Shown: positions 1 to 6,942, counted from the first letter of the stretch. The stretch is DNA of 16,037 bases from CAZFYZ01 sp964523735 (GCA_964523735.1 CAZFYZ010000088.1:1-16037), one strand, 5' to 3'. The notes: generated by a model from the letters alone, not told the origin. A program made the numbers and translations.

Positions 1-98
1 GAGCCTGCGGAACCTGTCTCTGTGTGTGAGAGCTGAGTGTGACAACCAATCCCCTCCAAAACTGCTGACTTCCATGGAGGTTTCCGCTCAGGCTGCGG

Positions 99-767
99 CT
101 ATTCCTCCGCCAGCCTCTGAAACCAATCCTCAAACCACTCGCAGGTAGCAGATGTCATGTCGCGGAGGTAACGGGGTTTCTCGTCGAAGAGGTGTCCGGC
201 GCCCTTGATTACATGGAGTTCCTTGGGGCAGGTGAGGGCGTTGTAGATTTCCGTGGCTTCGGGCAGGACGACTTCGTCCTCTGATCCCTGAATCACGAGG
301 GTGGGGCACTTGACCTGGGGCGCGTATTGGATGATGCCGACGCTTCGCGGCACGCGCAGGACCATCGCCTGGATTCGGGGGTCTTCGGCCGCGGCCCGCA
401 CAGCAACCGTCCCGCCGGTGGAGGAACCATTTACCCCGATGAACCTGGTCTGCACATACGCCTGGGAAGTGACGAAGTCGAGCGCGCTGATGAGGTCATC
501 GAACTGCTGGTCCTGGGTTGACTGCTCAAAGATTCCGTCGCTGGCGCCATGGCCCGTGAAGTCGAACAGGAACGACGCTATCCCCGCATCCAACAGCCGC
601 TCAGCGATGCCGCGATTGCGAGTGCTCGACTTGCTGCTGCCGGTGCCGTGGGCGAAGACGACGACATCGCGCATACCCTCGTCCGGCGACAGCAGCGCGC
701 CCGAGAGCTTGAGGCCTCGCGATGTCTTGAATATGATGTCTTCTTCTATCATTGCGCTTGCTAGCAT
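99..767 (-). CDS. alpha/beta hydrolase (serine hydrolase fold)
   Basis: A 222-residue cytoplasmic hydrolase of the alpha/beta fold, close in style to short dienelactone-hydrolase-like and acyl-peptidase-like proteins; its substrate cannot be told from sequence. The oxyanion-hole segment FAHGTGSS lies at about residues 38-45. The nucleophile elbow G-S-S-T-G is at 114-118, making Ser116 the likely nucleophile. GSEDEVV supplies Asp164 and GAGHLF supplies His192, so the catalytic triad is complete and in the usual order. No signal peptide or membrane segment is seen. A second ATG five codons in (at 752) gives MIEEDIIF and is an equally good start, because neither has a clear Shine-Dalgarno sequence. 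The gene diverges from the zinc-ribbon/RNase H pair and has no same-strand partner in the window. The family call is sure; the function is not. Confidence 0.88.
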   Translation of the reverse strand: MLASAMIEEDIIFKTSRGLKLSGALLSPDEGMRDVVVFAHGTGSSKSSTRNRGIAERLLDAGIASFLFDFTGHGASDGIFEQSTQDQQFDDLISALDFVTSQAYVQTRFIGVNGSSTGGTVAVRAAAEDPRIQAMVLRVPRSVGIIQYAPQVKCPTLVIQGSEDEVVLPEATEIYNALTCPKELHVIKGAGHLFDEKPRYLRDMTSATCEWFEDWFQRLAEE

Positions 768-848
768 GATACCACAGGTTGATGTCTACCAGCCGAACAG
801 TATGCCACTAGCTCATTATGCACGGACTGCCAGTCTGATAAACATGCC

Positions 849-877
849 TTGAGCATGAGTCATCATTCTGCTACAAT
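849..877 (+). promoter_or_regulatory. sigma-70-type promoter for the zinc-ribbon/RNase H pair
   Basis: TTGAGC at 849-854 and TACAAT at 872-877 are separated by 17 bases, close to the TTGACA-17-TATAAT consensus. Transcription would begin near 884 and leave a leader of roughly 118 nt before the ATG at 1002. Read from sequence only. Confidence 0.55.
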
Positions 878-897
878 CTCTGTGCACAGGACGGAAC

Positions 898-950
898 GTT
901 GTAGCAGGGCTCTCTGAGCCCCGGCAGGCGTCGGAGACGCCGTCTACAAC
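898..950 (+). ncRNA. structured 5' leader, three-way junction (unidentified cis element)
   Basis: Three perfect helices nest in 53 nt. The closing helix is GTTGTAG (898-904) with CTACAAC (944-950). Hairpin 2 is GGGCTC (907-912), loop TCT, GAGCCC (916-921). Hairpin 3 is GGCGTC (927-932), loop GGA, GACGCC (936-941). The junction strands are CA, CGGCA and GT. Downstream, CGCGG near 960 could pair with CCGCG just before the GGAGG ribosome site at 991-995, which would allow control of translation of the zinc-ribbon gene. I do not recognise a known riboswitch or ribozyme core. A role in regulation is inference. Confidence 0.4.
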
Positions 951-1001
951 AGGTTGCGGCGCGGCTCGCGTCTACACCCGCTAGTGCCGCGGAGGTTATC
1001 G

Positions 1002-1718
1002 ATGAAGCAACAACTGCTCGCGCTCTATGAGTTGCAGGGGCTCGACGTAAAGATAGCACGCGTCAACGCGCGGCTGGCCGCTATGACAGGCGGGACCGCG
1101 CAGAAGCGCCAGCTTGCCGACGCCAAGGCAAAGCTGCATTCCCTGGAAGAGGCGCTCGGTTCTCAGGAGACGGAACTCAAGGACGCGGAGCTGAAGCTCA
1201 AGTCGGTCGACGAAAAGCGCGCTGCATTCGAGAAGCGACTCTACAGCGGCAGTGTTTCGAATCCCAAGGAGCTTGGTTCTATCGAGAAAGAGGTCAAGAT
1301 CCTAAAGGGCCAGCAGGAAGAGCTCGACGGGCGCACTCTCGAGCTCTACGATTCGGTTGACAGGGCAAGAGCGGCTGTGGAGTCTGGACGTCAGATTGTC
1401 AAGAAGCTGGAAGCTGAGCTGGCGGCCGCAGTGGCGGCAGAGGCGGCGGAACGAACAACACTGGAATCCGAGCTGAAAGAGCTGACTTCCCAGCGTGAGT
1501 CAGCGGCTGCCATTGTCACCGATCGTGCCCTAATGTCTCGCTACGATGCCGTCCGCAAGCGAACGGGCAACACGGGCATTGCGAAGCTGATCCACGACCG
1601 CTGCGAGGGCTGCAAGACCACATCGATGCCTTTCACGACCCGGAAGCTTTTCGAGAACAAGGAAATCGTATCCTGCGAAAACTGCGGCAGAATCCTGGTG
1701 CTTGACCCGGATGCCTAA
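1002..1718 (+). CDS. coiled-coil C4-type zinc-ribbon protein (zf-RING_7 / CT398-like family)
   Basis: A 238-residue protein of the widespread bacterial family with a long helical hairpin followed by a zinc ribbon. Residues 1-190 are almost wholly helical and heptad-rich, with the family motif YSGSVSNPKEL at 81-91. Four cysteines (C201, C204, C225, C228) form two CxxC knuckles of a zinc ribbon. The start is fixed by GGAGG at 991-995, six bases before the ATG; the frame is open further upstream but without a ribosome site. The stop overlaps the RNase H start by 8 nt, which implies translational coupling. In many bacteria this family lies beside RNase HI or Nif3-like genes. A nucleic-acid-binding or adaptor role is suggested for relatives, but the exact function is not established. 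No signal peptide is present. Confidence 0.9.
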   Translation: MKQQLLALYELQGLDVKIARVNARLAAMTGGTAQKRQLADAKAKLHSLEEALGSQETELKDAELKLKSVDEKRAAFEKRLYSGSVSNPKELGSIEKEVKILKGQQEELDGRTLELYDSVDRARAAVESGRQIVKKLEAELAAAVAAEAAERTTLESELKELTSQRESAAAIVTDRALMSRYDAVRKRTGNTGIAKLIHDRCEGCKTTSMPFTTRKLFENKEIVSCENCGRILVLDPDA

Positions 1719-2193
1719 GCTCACCATATTCACCGACGGCGCGTGCAAGGGCAACCCCGGCGATGCCGCGATAGGAGTCGTGATCACTTCGGAGAGCGGC
1801 GACGTAATCCGCGAGATCGGCGAGTACATCGGCCGGACCACCAACAACGTAGCCGAGTACTCCGCACTCATCAGGGGTCTCAGGGAAGCGGCGGATCTGG
1901 GAGCGGACGAACTCGAGCTCAGCATGGACAGCCAGCTGATGGCATACCAGATAACCGGTGTCTACAAGGTCAAGTCTCCCAAGCTGCAGCCTCTTCACGC
2001 GGAGGCGATGGCCCTCCTGCGCGTGTTCCGCCGGGTCACGATCACCCACGTCCTCCGCGAGTTCAACTCCCGAGCGGATCAACTGGCGAACGAAGGCATC
2101 AAGAAGCACCGCAAGCAATCAGCGATAGTATCAAAGCCTCAGCCTCTCCCAAAGCCCCGCAAGACGCCGGTTCAGAAGGAACTGGAGTTCTGA
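1711..2193 (+). CDS. rnhA: ribonuclease HI family protein
   Basis: A 160-residue ribonuclease H that would cleave the RNA strand of RNA-DNA hybrids such as R-loops and replication primers. The four metal-binding acids are all in place: D9 (in FTDGAC), E49 (in NNVAEYSAL), D73 (in SMDSQL) and D123 (in NSRADQLAN). It is of the short bacterial/archaeal YpdQ-like type, without the basic handle loop of the E. coli enzyme. The tail after about residue 130 is basic and proline/lysine-rich, which may help nucleic-acid binding. The ATG at 1711 overlaps the zinc-ribbon gene by 8 nt; a TTG three codons upstream is the only alternative. Its last 22 nt overlap the end of the convergent SLH gene. Family call firm; whether this is the cell's main RNase HI is unknown. 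Confidence 0.93.
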   Translation: MPKLTIFTDGACKGNPGDAAIGVVITSESGDVIREIGEYIGRTTNNVAEYSALIRGLREAADLGADELELSMDSQLMAYQITGVYKVKSPKLQPLHAEAMALLRVFRRVTITHVLREFNSRADQLANEGIKKHRKQSAIVSKPQPLPKPRKTPVQKELEF

Positions 2194-2687
2194 TCCTCTC
2201 TGGGCACTCGAAGCTCGATCAGTCTCTTCGCAACTGACGCTAGCGCGTCGGCCATCTCTGCTGCGGTCACCGGTTTCCTGGGGTCTTTCAGAACCGGGGA
2301 ATCCTTGGGCAGAAAGCCTTGATCCTTCAGGCCCTTTGCAGCGTCCTTGGCAGGAGCAGTCGCAGGGGCGGGTGGGGATGCGGGGGTAGCCTGGCTAAGG
2401 CCACTGTGTGTCGTGTCTGACTCCTTGCTCTCAGGCACAAGCGGCTTCTGGCTCTGCTGTATGAAGGCGACAAATCGCTCCAGCGCCACAGCGAACTCGT
2501 AGCGCGTCAACGGCTGGTCCCCGCGAAACGTTCCGTCCGGAAAACCCTGAACGATGCCCGAGTCAGCCAGTACCTGCACCGACTCTGCCGCCCAATGGTC
2601 CTTGGGCACGTCCTTGAAGCCTTCACCAGCCGCGGCTGCTCCGGCGATCAGCGCGAAGATTAGCGTTAGCAGAACCAGTCTGGTCAT
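2172..2687 (-). CDS. secreted S-layer homology (SLH) domain protein
   Basis: A 171-residue exported protein. Residues 1-20 form a signal peptide, MTRLVLL followed by a hydrophobic core ending AGAAAA. One clear SLH domain spans about 23-72: FKDVPKDHWA, then GIVQGFPDGTFRGDQ, then PLTRYEFAVALERFV. SLH domains usually bind pyruvylated cell-wall polymers. A low-complexity Ala/Pro/Ser linker follows at about 80-120. The tail, LKDQGFLPKDS to PVTAAEMADALASVAKRL, aligns by eye with the second half of an SLH repeat and looks like a decayed second copy. The start ATG at 2687 has GGAGGG at 2692-2697; the open frame further upstream runs into mreB and is not coding. It is the third gene of the murA-mreB cluster but is separated from mreB by a terminator-like hairpin. 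Likely role: anchoring the envelope or outer layer. Confidence 0.87.
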   Translation of the reverse strand: MTRLVLLTLIFALIAGAAAAGEGFKDVPKDHWAAESVQVLADSGIVQGFPDGTFRGDQPLTRYEFAVALERFVAFIQQSQKPLVPESKESDTTHSGLSQATPASPPAPATAPAKDAAKGLKDQGFLPKDSPVLKDPRKPVTAAEMADALASVAKRLIELRVPREDQNSSSF

Positions 2688-2697
2688 CTTGCCCTCC

Positions 2698-2737
2698 AAA
2701 ACAACAACGCCTGGCTGCCGTTTAGGGCAACCAGACG
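2698..2737 (-). terminator. intrinsic terminator or attenuator between mreB and the SLH gene
   Basis: On the minus strand a 12-pair stem (two G-U pairs) forms between 2737-2726 and 2719-2708, with a 6-nt loop, followed by TTGTTGTTTT. It ends directly against the GGAGGG ribosome site of the SLH gene, so it can act only as a partial terminator or attenuator if the SLH gene is read from the murA promoter. Confidence 0.6.
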
Positions 2738-2740
2738 TTT

Positions 2741-2776
2741 TCTGTTTCGTGCTTTCATTCCTTCGTGTTTTCGTGA
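2741..2776. repeat. degenerate TTTCGTG word repeat
   Basis: The plus strand reads as variations of one word: TTTCGTGC, TTTCATTCC, TTCGTG, TTTTCGTGA. It lies between mreB and the SLH gene. It is one of several short 'word' tracts in the gaps of this window, each with its own word. Confidence 0.55.
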
Positions 2777-2790
2777 TGGGAATCCCTTCC

Positions 2791-3810
2791 CTACTCGAAT
2801 CCAGCCTCGATGAACCTGTCGCGGATGGAGTCCACCTGATCAAGAGCCCGTCCGCATCCCAAAGCCACGCAAGAGAGCGGGTCTTCTGCGATGTGAACGG
2901 GTACCCCGGTCTGGCTCGCGAGAAGCTTGTCGAATCCCCTGAGCAAAGCAACTCCGCCCGTAAGCATCATACCGCGCTCGATGATGTCTGAGCTCAATTC
3001 AGGCGGCGTCTGCTCGAGAACACTCTTCACTCGCTCGACGATCCCGCCGACAGGTTCCGATAGCGCTTCCCTAATCTCATCCGAGCGCACCTCGATCGTC
3101 TTGGGCAGTCCTGCAACCAGGTCGCGTCCTCGTACTTCCAGCGCCATCTCCTGCTCGAGCGGATATGCGCTGCCGATCTTGGTTTTGATCTCCTCCGCGG
3201 TGCGATCACCGATCATCAAGCTGTACTTGCCCTTGATGTGACGCTGAATCACCTCGTCCATCTTGTTCCCACCTATCCTGATGGACTTGGAGATCACTAT
3301 GCCGTTGAGCGATATCACCGCGATATCCGTAGTGCCCCCGCCGATGTCTACGATCATATTCCCGCCCGGCGCTGCAATGGGCAGACCCGCACCGATGGCC
3401 GCCGCCCAGGGCTCCTCGATGGTGAAAGCCTGCCTAGCACCGGCACTTCTGGCCGCCTGTACAATAGCGCGCTTCTCGACCTGGGTTATCTGGGATGGGG
3501 CAGCAACAATGACTGTTGGCCTTACAAGCGGCTTCCTGCCACAGGCGTGGCGAATCAGATACTGCAGCATCTGGTGAGTCGTTGAGTAGTCGGCGATGAC
3601 TCCGTCGCACATCGGGCGGATTGCGACGATGTTGCCAGGAGTCCGACCGAGCATCTGCCTGGCCTCTTCACCGACTGCCAACAGGGTGTTGTTCTGCGTG
3701 TTTACAGCGACGACTGAGGGCTCACGAAGGACAATTCCCTTGCCCTTCACATAGACCAGTATGTTCGCAGTTCCAAGATCAATGCCTAGTTCAGGCACCA
3801 GTTTAAACAC
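2791..3810 (-). CDS. mreB: rod shape-determining protein MreB
   Basis: The bacterial actin that forms membrane-attached filaments and guides the elongation machinery of the cell wall; 339 residues, normal length. The actin-fold nucleotide motifs are intact: GIDLGTAN (9-16, phosphate 1), DIGGGTTDIAVIS (phosphate 2), GGNKMDE, and MLTGGVALLRGFDKL near the C-terminus (adenosine motif). Conserved MreB segments such as VYVKGKGIVLREPSVVA and RPMCDGVIADY are present. I chose the GTG at 3810, giving MFKLVPELGIDLGTAN, because family members begin 6-10 residues before GIDLGTAN. The longer open frame upstream is murA read in another frame. The GTG overlaps the murA stop by 8 nt, so translation is probably coupled. 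An in-frame CTG two codons upstream sits better relative to AGGAG and cannot be excluded. mreC and mreD are not in the window. Confidence 0.95.
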   Translation of the reverse strand: MFKLVPELGIDLGTANILVYVKGKGIVLREPSVVAVNTQNNTLLAVGEEARQMLGRTPGNIVAIRPMCDGVIADYSTTHQMLQYLIRHACGRKPLVRPTVIVAAPSQITQVEKRAIVQAARSAGARQAFTIEEPWAAAIGAGLPIAAPGGNMIVDIGGGTTDIAVISLNGIVISKSIRIGGNKMDEVIQRHIKGKYSLMIGDRTAEEIKTKIGSAYPLEQEMALEVRGRDLVAGLPKTIEVRSDEIREALSEPVGGIVERVKSVLEQTPPELSSDIIERGMMLTGGVALLRGFDKLLASQTGVPVHIAEDPLSCVALGCGRALDQVDSIRDRFIEAGFE

Positions 3811-5086
3811 AGACAGCTTGTATCTCCTGTTCCTCGGGGGTCTCTGATATCTGAGCGCCCAAGTGGCGCAGTTTCTCGACCAGGTTCTCGTATCCCCGTT
3901 GGATATGTTCGACGCCGGAAATCTCGCTCTTGCCCTCGGCCGCAAGTGCCGCGCAAACAAGGGCAGCGCCTGCTCGCAGATCAGAGGCCGAGGTCTGCGC
4001 TCCCATCAGCTTGGGTACCCCGGTGATGATAGCGGTGCGGCCCTCTTGCTTGATTTCGGCGCCCATTCTCACGAGCTCGTTGACGTATCTGAACCTACGT
4101 TCATAGACGTTCTCTGTTATGACCGAGGTTCCCACAGCGATCGAGAGCATTGCCGCGATTGGCTGCTGCATGTCGGTGGGGAACCCGGGGTGAGGCATTG
4201 TCATTATGTCGGTTGCCATCGGTCTGGCGTTGCACCTGACTCGCATGCCAGTTTCGTCCATATCGACAACGGCGCCTACCTCCTGCAGTTTGAGGACGAA
4301 TGGCTCAACGTCTGCAGGTCGTATGTTCTCTATCCTGACGTCGCCCTGAGTCATAACAGCAGCGACGGCGAAGGTCCCAGCCTCCATGCGGTCCGGCAGC
4401 AGGTCGAACTCGACTCCGCGTAGTTCGCCCACACCTTCAATCCTTACTGTCGTGGTCCCTGCGCCCTCGATCTTGCCGCCCATCAGGTTCAGGAAGTTGG
4501 CCATATCCACCACCTCAGGCTCGGCGGCCGCGTTGTGAATGGTGGTGACTCCCTCTGCCAGTGACGCAGTGCTCATGATGTGCTGTGTAGCGCCTGCGCT
4601 GGGGAAGTTGAGATAGACTTGGGCGCCAACAAGCCCGTCGCACTCTGCTTCGACGAATCCATGATCCACCGTTAGGTGAGCCCCAAGGCTCTGAACGGCT
4701 TTGACGTGAAAATCGATCGGCCTTGCGCCTATGTCGCAGCCGCCAGGCATAGCCACCTTGGCATAGCCTGTTCGAGCGAGCACCGGTCCCAGTACGCAGA
4801 AAGAGGCCCGCATCTTCCTGACTAGTTCATAGGGGGCCTCGTTTGTCTTGATCTCGCTTGCGTCAATTATCACGGTCCCCGGCTCGGTCAGTTCGCACCT
4901 GACTCCGAGTGATCGGAGGACCTCAATCATCGTTGTTATGTCCGCGATCGATGGCACGTTGTGCAGCGTTGTTTCGCCCTTGGCAAGAAGTGCAGCGGCC
5001 ATTATGGCCAGCCCGCCGTTCTTGCTGCCGCTCACTTCCACTGTTCCGTTCAGCCGTGCCCCGCCGGTCAGATAGAGCTTATCCAA
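3803..5086 (-). CDS. murA: UDP-N-acetylglucosamine 1-carboxyvinyltransferase MurA
   Basis: The first committed enzyme of peptidoglycan synthesis. It transfers enolpyruvate from phosphoenolpyruvate to UDP-GlcNAc in the cytoplasm. At 427 residues it has the normal family length. K22 and N23 (in VSGSKNGG) bind substrate. Cys117 in AMPGGCDIGARPID is the catalytic Cys attacked by fosfomycin, so the sensitive Cys form rather than the Asp form is present. HPGFPTDMQQP supplies the catalytic Asp, and RPADVEPFVLKL and the IQRGYENLVEKL tail are typical. The TTG start at 5086 is chosen because AGGAGG lies eight bases upstream and the protein then begins MDKLYLTGGARL as in relatives. It is the first gene of murA-mreB-SLH, read from a consensus promoter at 5188-5216, and its stop overlaps mreB. 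Confidence 0.96.
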   Translation of the reverse strand: MDKLYLTGGARLNGTVEVSGSKNGGLAIMAAALLAKGETTLHNVPSIADITTMIEVLRSLGVRCELTEPGTVIIDASEIKTNEAPYELVRKMRASFCVLGPVLARTGYAKVAMPGGCDIGARPIDFHVKAVQSLGAHLTVDHGFVEAECDGLVGAQVYLNFPSAGATQHIMSTASLAEGVTTIHNAAAEPEVVDMANFLNLMGGKIEGAGTTTVRIEGVGELRGVEFDLLPDRMEAGTFAVAAVMTQGDVRIENIRPADVEPFVLKLQEVGAVVDMDETGMRVRCNARPMATDIMTMPHPGFPTDMQQPIAAMLSIAVGTSVITENVYERRFRYVNELVRMGAEIKQEGRTAIITGVPKLMGAQTSASDLRAGAALVCAALAAEGKSEISGVEHIQRGYENLVEKLRHLGAQISETPEEQEIQAVCV

Positions 5087-5187
5087 GTGATCGACCTCCT
5101 GTCGGCATATACCCTCGAATGGCTGGCCGACGACCGGACAGCATTGCCCGTCGGTGGGCGAAGCGACGCGACTGCTGCACCGGCTCA

Positions 5188-5216
5188 AGTATATCTAATG
5201 TCTATAGTACTGTCAA
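5188..5216 (-). promoter_or_regulatory. consensus sigma-70 promoter of murA-mreB
   Basis: Minus strand TTGACA (5216-5211), 17 bases, TATACT (5193-5188). The -35 is perfect and the -10 matches five of six. Transcription would start near 5181, giving a leader of about 95 nt before the murA TTG at 5086. Confidence 0.75.
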
Positions 5217-5283
5217 GGCAGCGTGGTAGCGCCGCGCTGATCAGCTTTCTGCCCGATATATTAACGCACACCATCATCAACAA

Positions 5284-5299
5284 GTGTACCCTTGTACAC
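5284..5299. repeat. perfect inverted repeat GTGTAC-CCTT-GTACAC
   Basis: Six-base perfect arms with a four-base loop. It contains the left copy of the direct repeat TGTACCCTTG. It could be an operator or a small hairpin; no poly-T follows on either strand. Confidence 0.5.
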
Positions 5300-5403
5300 A
5301 GAAAAGGCCCTGGCATCTTGTTTAAGGTTTTACTCACTTCGACAACCATATCCGGCTTAGCCGGAGAGGCGGAACAGTGAGAACCATCGCAAGATGCCAG
5401 GGC
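5300..5403 (-). ncRNA. candidate structured small RNA or murA upstream element
   Basis: Perfect 14-base arms, GCCCTGGCATCTTG (5307-5320) and CAAGATGCCAGGGC (5390-5403), close a nested fold. The inner helix pairs GGTT plus CTCACT (5326-5329, 5333-5338) with AGTGAG plus AACC (5376-5385), and the apical hairpin is CCGGC-TTA-GCCGG (5352-5364). On the minus strand the closing helix is followed by CTTTTC, as at the end of a small RNA with a terminator-like closing helix. A minus-strand promoter candidate lies just upstream (5425-5453). It matches no family I recognise; 6S RNA was considered and is longer. The direction and the existence of a transcript are inference; the fold is seen directly. Confidence 0.45.
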
Positions 5404-5424
5404 TAGGTCTGGTACCTCTCACTC

Positions 5425-5453
5425 AATATGTACCCTTGAGCAATGTCTGCCAA
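5425..5453 (-). promoter_or_regulatory. weak promoter candidate for the structured element
   Basis: Minus strand TTGGCA (5453-5448), 17 bases, CATATT (5430-5425). It would start an RNA near 5418, ending in the U-run near 5301, about 118 nt. The spacer contains the right copy of TGTACCCTTG. Confidence 0.3.
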
Positions 5454-5566
5454 ACTGAATAGTGATGAGCTTTTGTGATCTCATTGCACATTGACCCCAC
5501 CCGTCGAAGGGTTCATAATGGACCCCAGAGGTGGAGGACAGGCGAACGCAGCACAGCCAAGTGAGC

Positions 5567-5599
5567 AAAAAGGCCCTGCTCCCAAAGAAGAGCGGGCCT
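5567..5599 (-). terminator. intrinsic terminator of tRNA-Ala
   Basis: On the minus strand AGGCCCGCTC pairs with GAGC-A-GGGCCT (ten pairs, one bulged A), followed by TTTTT. It begins about 10 nt after the tRNA 3' end. Confidence 0.8.
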
Positions 5600-5608
5600 C
5601 GTATGTCG

Positions 5609-5684
<76 letters not shown>

Positions 5685-5695
5685 ACGAACAAGAT

Positions 5696-5724
5696 ATTCT
5701 AGCACTCGGAGCCGCCAAAATCAA
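5696..5724 (-). promoter_or_regulatory. promoter of tRNA-Ala
   Basis: Minus strand TTGATT (5724-5719), 17 bases, TAGAAT (5701-5696), with the tRNA 5' end 11 nt downstream. Spacing and distance fit a short tRNA leader. Confidence 0.6.
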
Positions 5725-5763
5725 GCCGTAACTGCTCTGATTTCCGAACCTTAGCAGACAACA

Positions 5764-6870
5764 ATGGTCAGAACCGGTCTCGACATTCTAATAGGCGAGC
5801 GTATGGCTGACTTTGCCGGCCTGCGCGTCGGCATCACCGCCAGCCGCGCCTCAATCACAGCCGAGGGAAGGCACATTGCCGAGGCCTTTCTCGCCGCCGG
5901 TGGCAACCTTGCTGCGCTATTCGCGCCTGAGCACGGCTTGTGGGGCGATCTTCCTGCAGGGCAGGACGTTGACGATGACCACGATCCGCGCCTGGGTGTA
6001 CATATCTACAGCCTCTACGGCGCTAACAAGGCTCCGACTCCGGCGATGCTTAGAGAGATCGACGTGATGATCGTCGATCTGCAGGATATCGGCGCGCGGT
6101 TCTGGACTTTCGAGTCTACGCTATCTCTGGTGATGGAGGCTTGTGGACGGGCGCACATTCCAGTCTACGTGCTCGACAGGCCAAACCCGATCACCGGCCT
6201 CAACGCAGAGGGCCCAGTGCTGGAACCTGCATTCTCGTCATTTGTCGGCAGGTTTCCGATCAGACTCCGGCACGGCCTGACGATAGGCGAGCTTGCCAGG
6301 CTTCTGCAGGAGAGATTCGGTATCGAATGCGATCTGATCGTAGTCGAGATGGAGGGCTGGGATCGGGAGAAGTGGTTTGATCAAACCGGCTTGCCGTGGG
6401 TGCCGCCATCGCCCGGCATGCGCACTCTGGACACTGCCACGGTCTATCCCGGAACGTGCTTGCTCGAGGGCACCAACGTCTCTGAGGGCAGGGGAACCGA
6501 TCGCCCGTTCGAAGTGCTCGGCGCGCCCTGGCTGGACGCGGCCACGCTCTCGGGGTGTATAAGTGAGTATAACTTACCCGGCGTGAAGTTTGATACAGTC
6601 GTATTCACTCCCGCGTCCGCCAAGTTCCAGGGGGTCGAGTGCCACGGTCTGCACATCAACGTAACCGACCGCCAGGCATTCCGTCCAGTGGTCACGGGGG
6701 TGGCCATAGTGTGCGTGTTGAGGCAGTTCCATCCAACCGAGTTCGCGTTCAGAGAGCCGGGCCCCGATGGCCGCTGCTTCTTTGATTTGCTCGCCGGCAC
6801 GGACGCGGTTCGCGAAGCCGTCGAATCGGGATCAGGCGCCTGGGAGATAGCTGGAGGCTGGAATCCTTAA
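5764..6870 (+). CDS. DUF1343 / NamZ-type exo-beta-N-acetylmuramidase, C-terminally shortened
   Basis: A 368-residue member of the DUF1343 family (GH171). The characterised member NamZ removes terminal N-acetylmuramic acid from cell-wall fragments during muropeptide recycling. Family hallmarks run in order: RTGLDILIGE, LFAPEHGLWG (about 57-66), VDLQDIGARFWTFEST, VLDRPNPITG, EGPVLEP with PIRLRHGLTIGELA, and TVYPGTCLLEGTNVSEGRGTDRPFEVLGAPW. No signal peptide is seen, so this copy may act in the cytoplasm on imported muropeptides. The start codon is fixed by the N-terminal match, although no Shine-Dalgarno is visible. The protein stops at EIAGGWNP, where relatives as I recall them continue for roughly 20-25 residues (a charged helix ending near KYLLY). 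A word-repeat tract begins immediately after the stop. Family sure; full activity less so. Confidence 0.88.
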   Translation: MVRTGLDILIGERMADFAGLRVGITASRASITAEGRHIAEAFLAAGGNLAALFAPEHGLWGDLPAGQDVDDDHDPRLGVHIYSLYGANKAPTPAMLREIDVMIVDLQDIGARFWTFESTLSLVMEACGRAHIPVYVLDRPNPITGLNAEGPVLEPAFSSFVGRFPIRLRHGLTIGELARLLQERFGIECDLIVVEMEGWDREKWFDQTGLPWVPPSPGMRTLDTATVYPGTCLLEGTNVSEGRGTDRPFEVLGAPWLDAATLSGCISEYNLPGVKFDTVVFTPASAKFQGVECHGLHINVTDRQAFRPVVTGVAIVCVLRQFHPTEFAFREPGPDGRCFFDLLAGTDAVREAVESGSGAWEIAGGWNP

Positions 6871-6914
6871 GTCGAACCTCGAACCTCTAACATCGAGCTT
6901 CGATTCCGGAACCT
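6871..6914. repeat. degenerate TCGAACC word repeat
   Basis: Directly after the stop of the DUF1343 gene the plus strand reads TCGAACC, TCGAACC, then variants CATCGAGC, TTCGATTCC and GGAACCT. It is another of the window's word tracts and marks the place where the upstream protein ends early. Confidence 0.5.
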
Positions 6915-6929
6915 GGCAGGTAAGAACGT

Positions 6930-6942
6930 CGTATACTATACG
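6930..6942. promoter_or_regulatory. palindrome CGTATA-C-TATACG, possible operator or -10 region
   Basis: Perfect six-base arms around one base, 120-135 nt before the ABC operon. It contains TATACT, a good -10, but no matching -35 stands at 16-18 bases. It may be an operator or a weak promoter; evidence is limited to the sequence shape. Confidence 0.25.

Larger units (their letters stand above)
5217..5566. other. gene-free stretch with structured elements
   Basis: No convincing protein gene is seen between the murA promoter and the tRNA-Ala terminator. The stretch holds a small palindromic hairpin (5284-5299), a 97-nt element with long inverted arms (5307-5403), a weak minus-strand promoter (5425-5453) and a 10-nt direct repeat, TGTACCCTTG, at 5285-5294 and 5429-5438. 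I see nothing further in 5454-5566. Confidence 0.6.

Noticed and set aside
898..950. Hammerhead or other known small ribozyme, or purine-type riboswitch
   Set aside because: No CTGATGA/GAAA core and the loops are only three bases, so loop-loop contacts of purine riboswitches cannot form.
5307..5403. 6S RNA
   Set aside because: Too short and branched by inner helices; it lacks the single large central bubble on a long rod.
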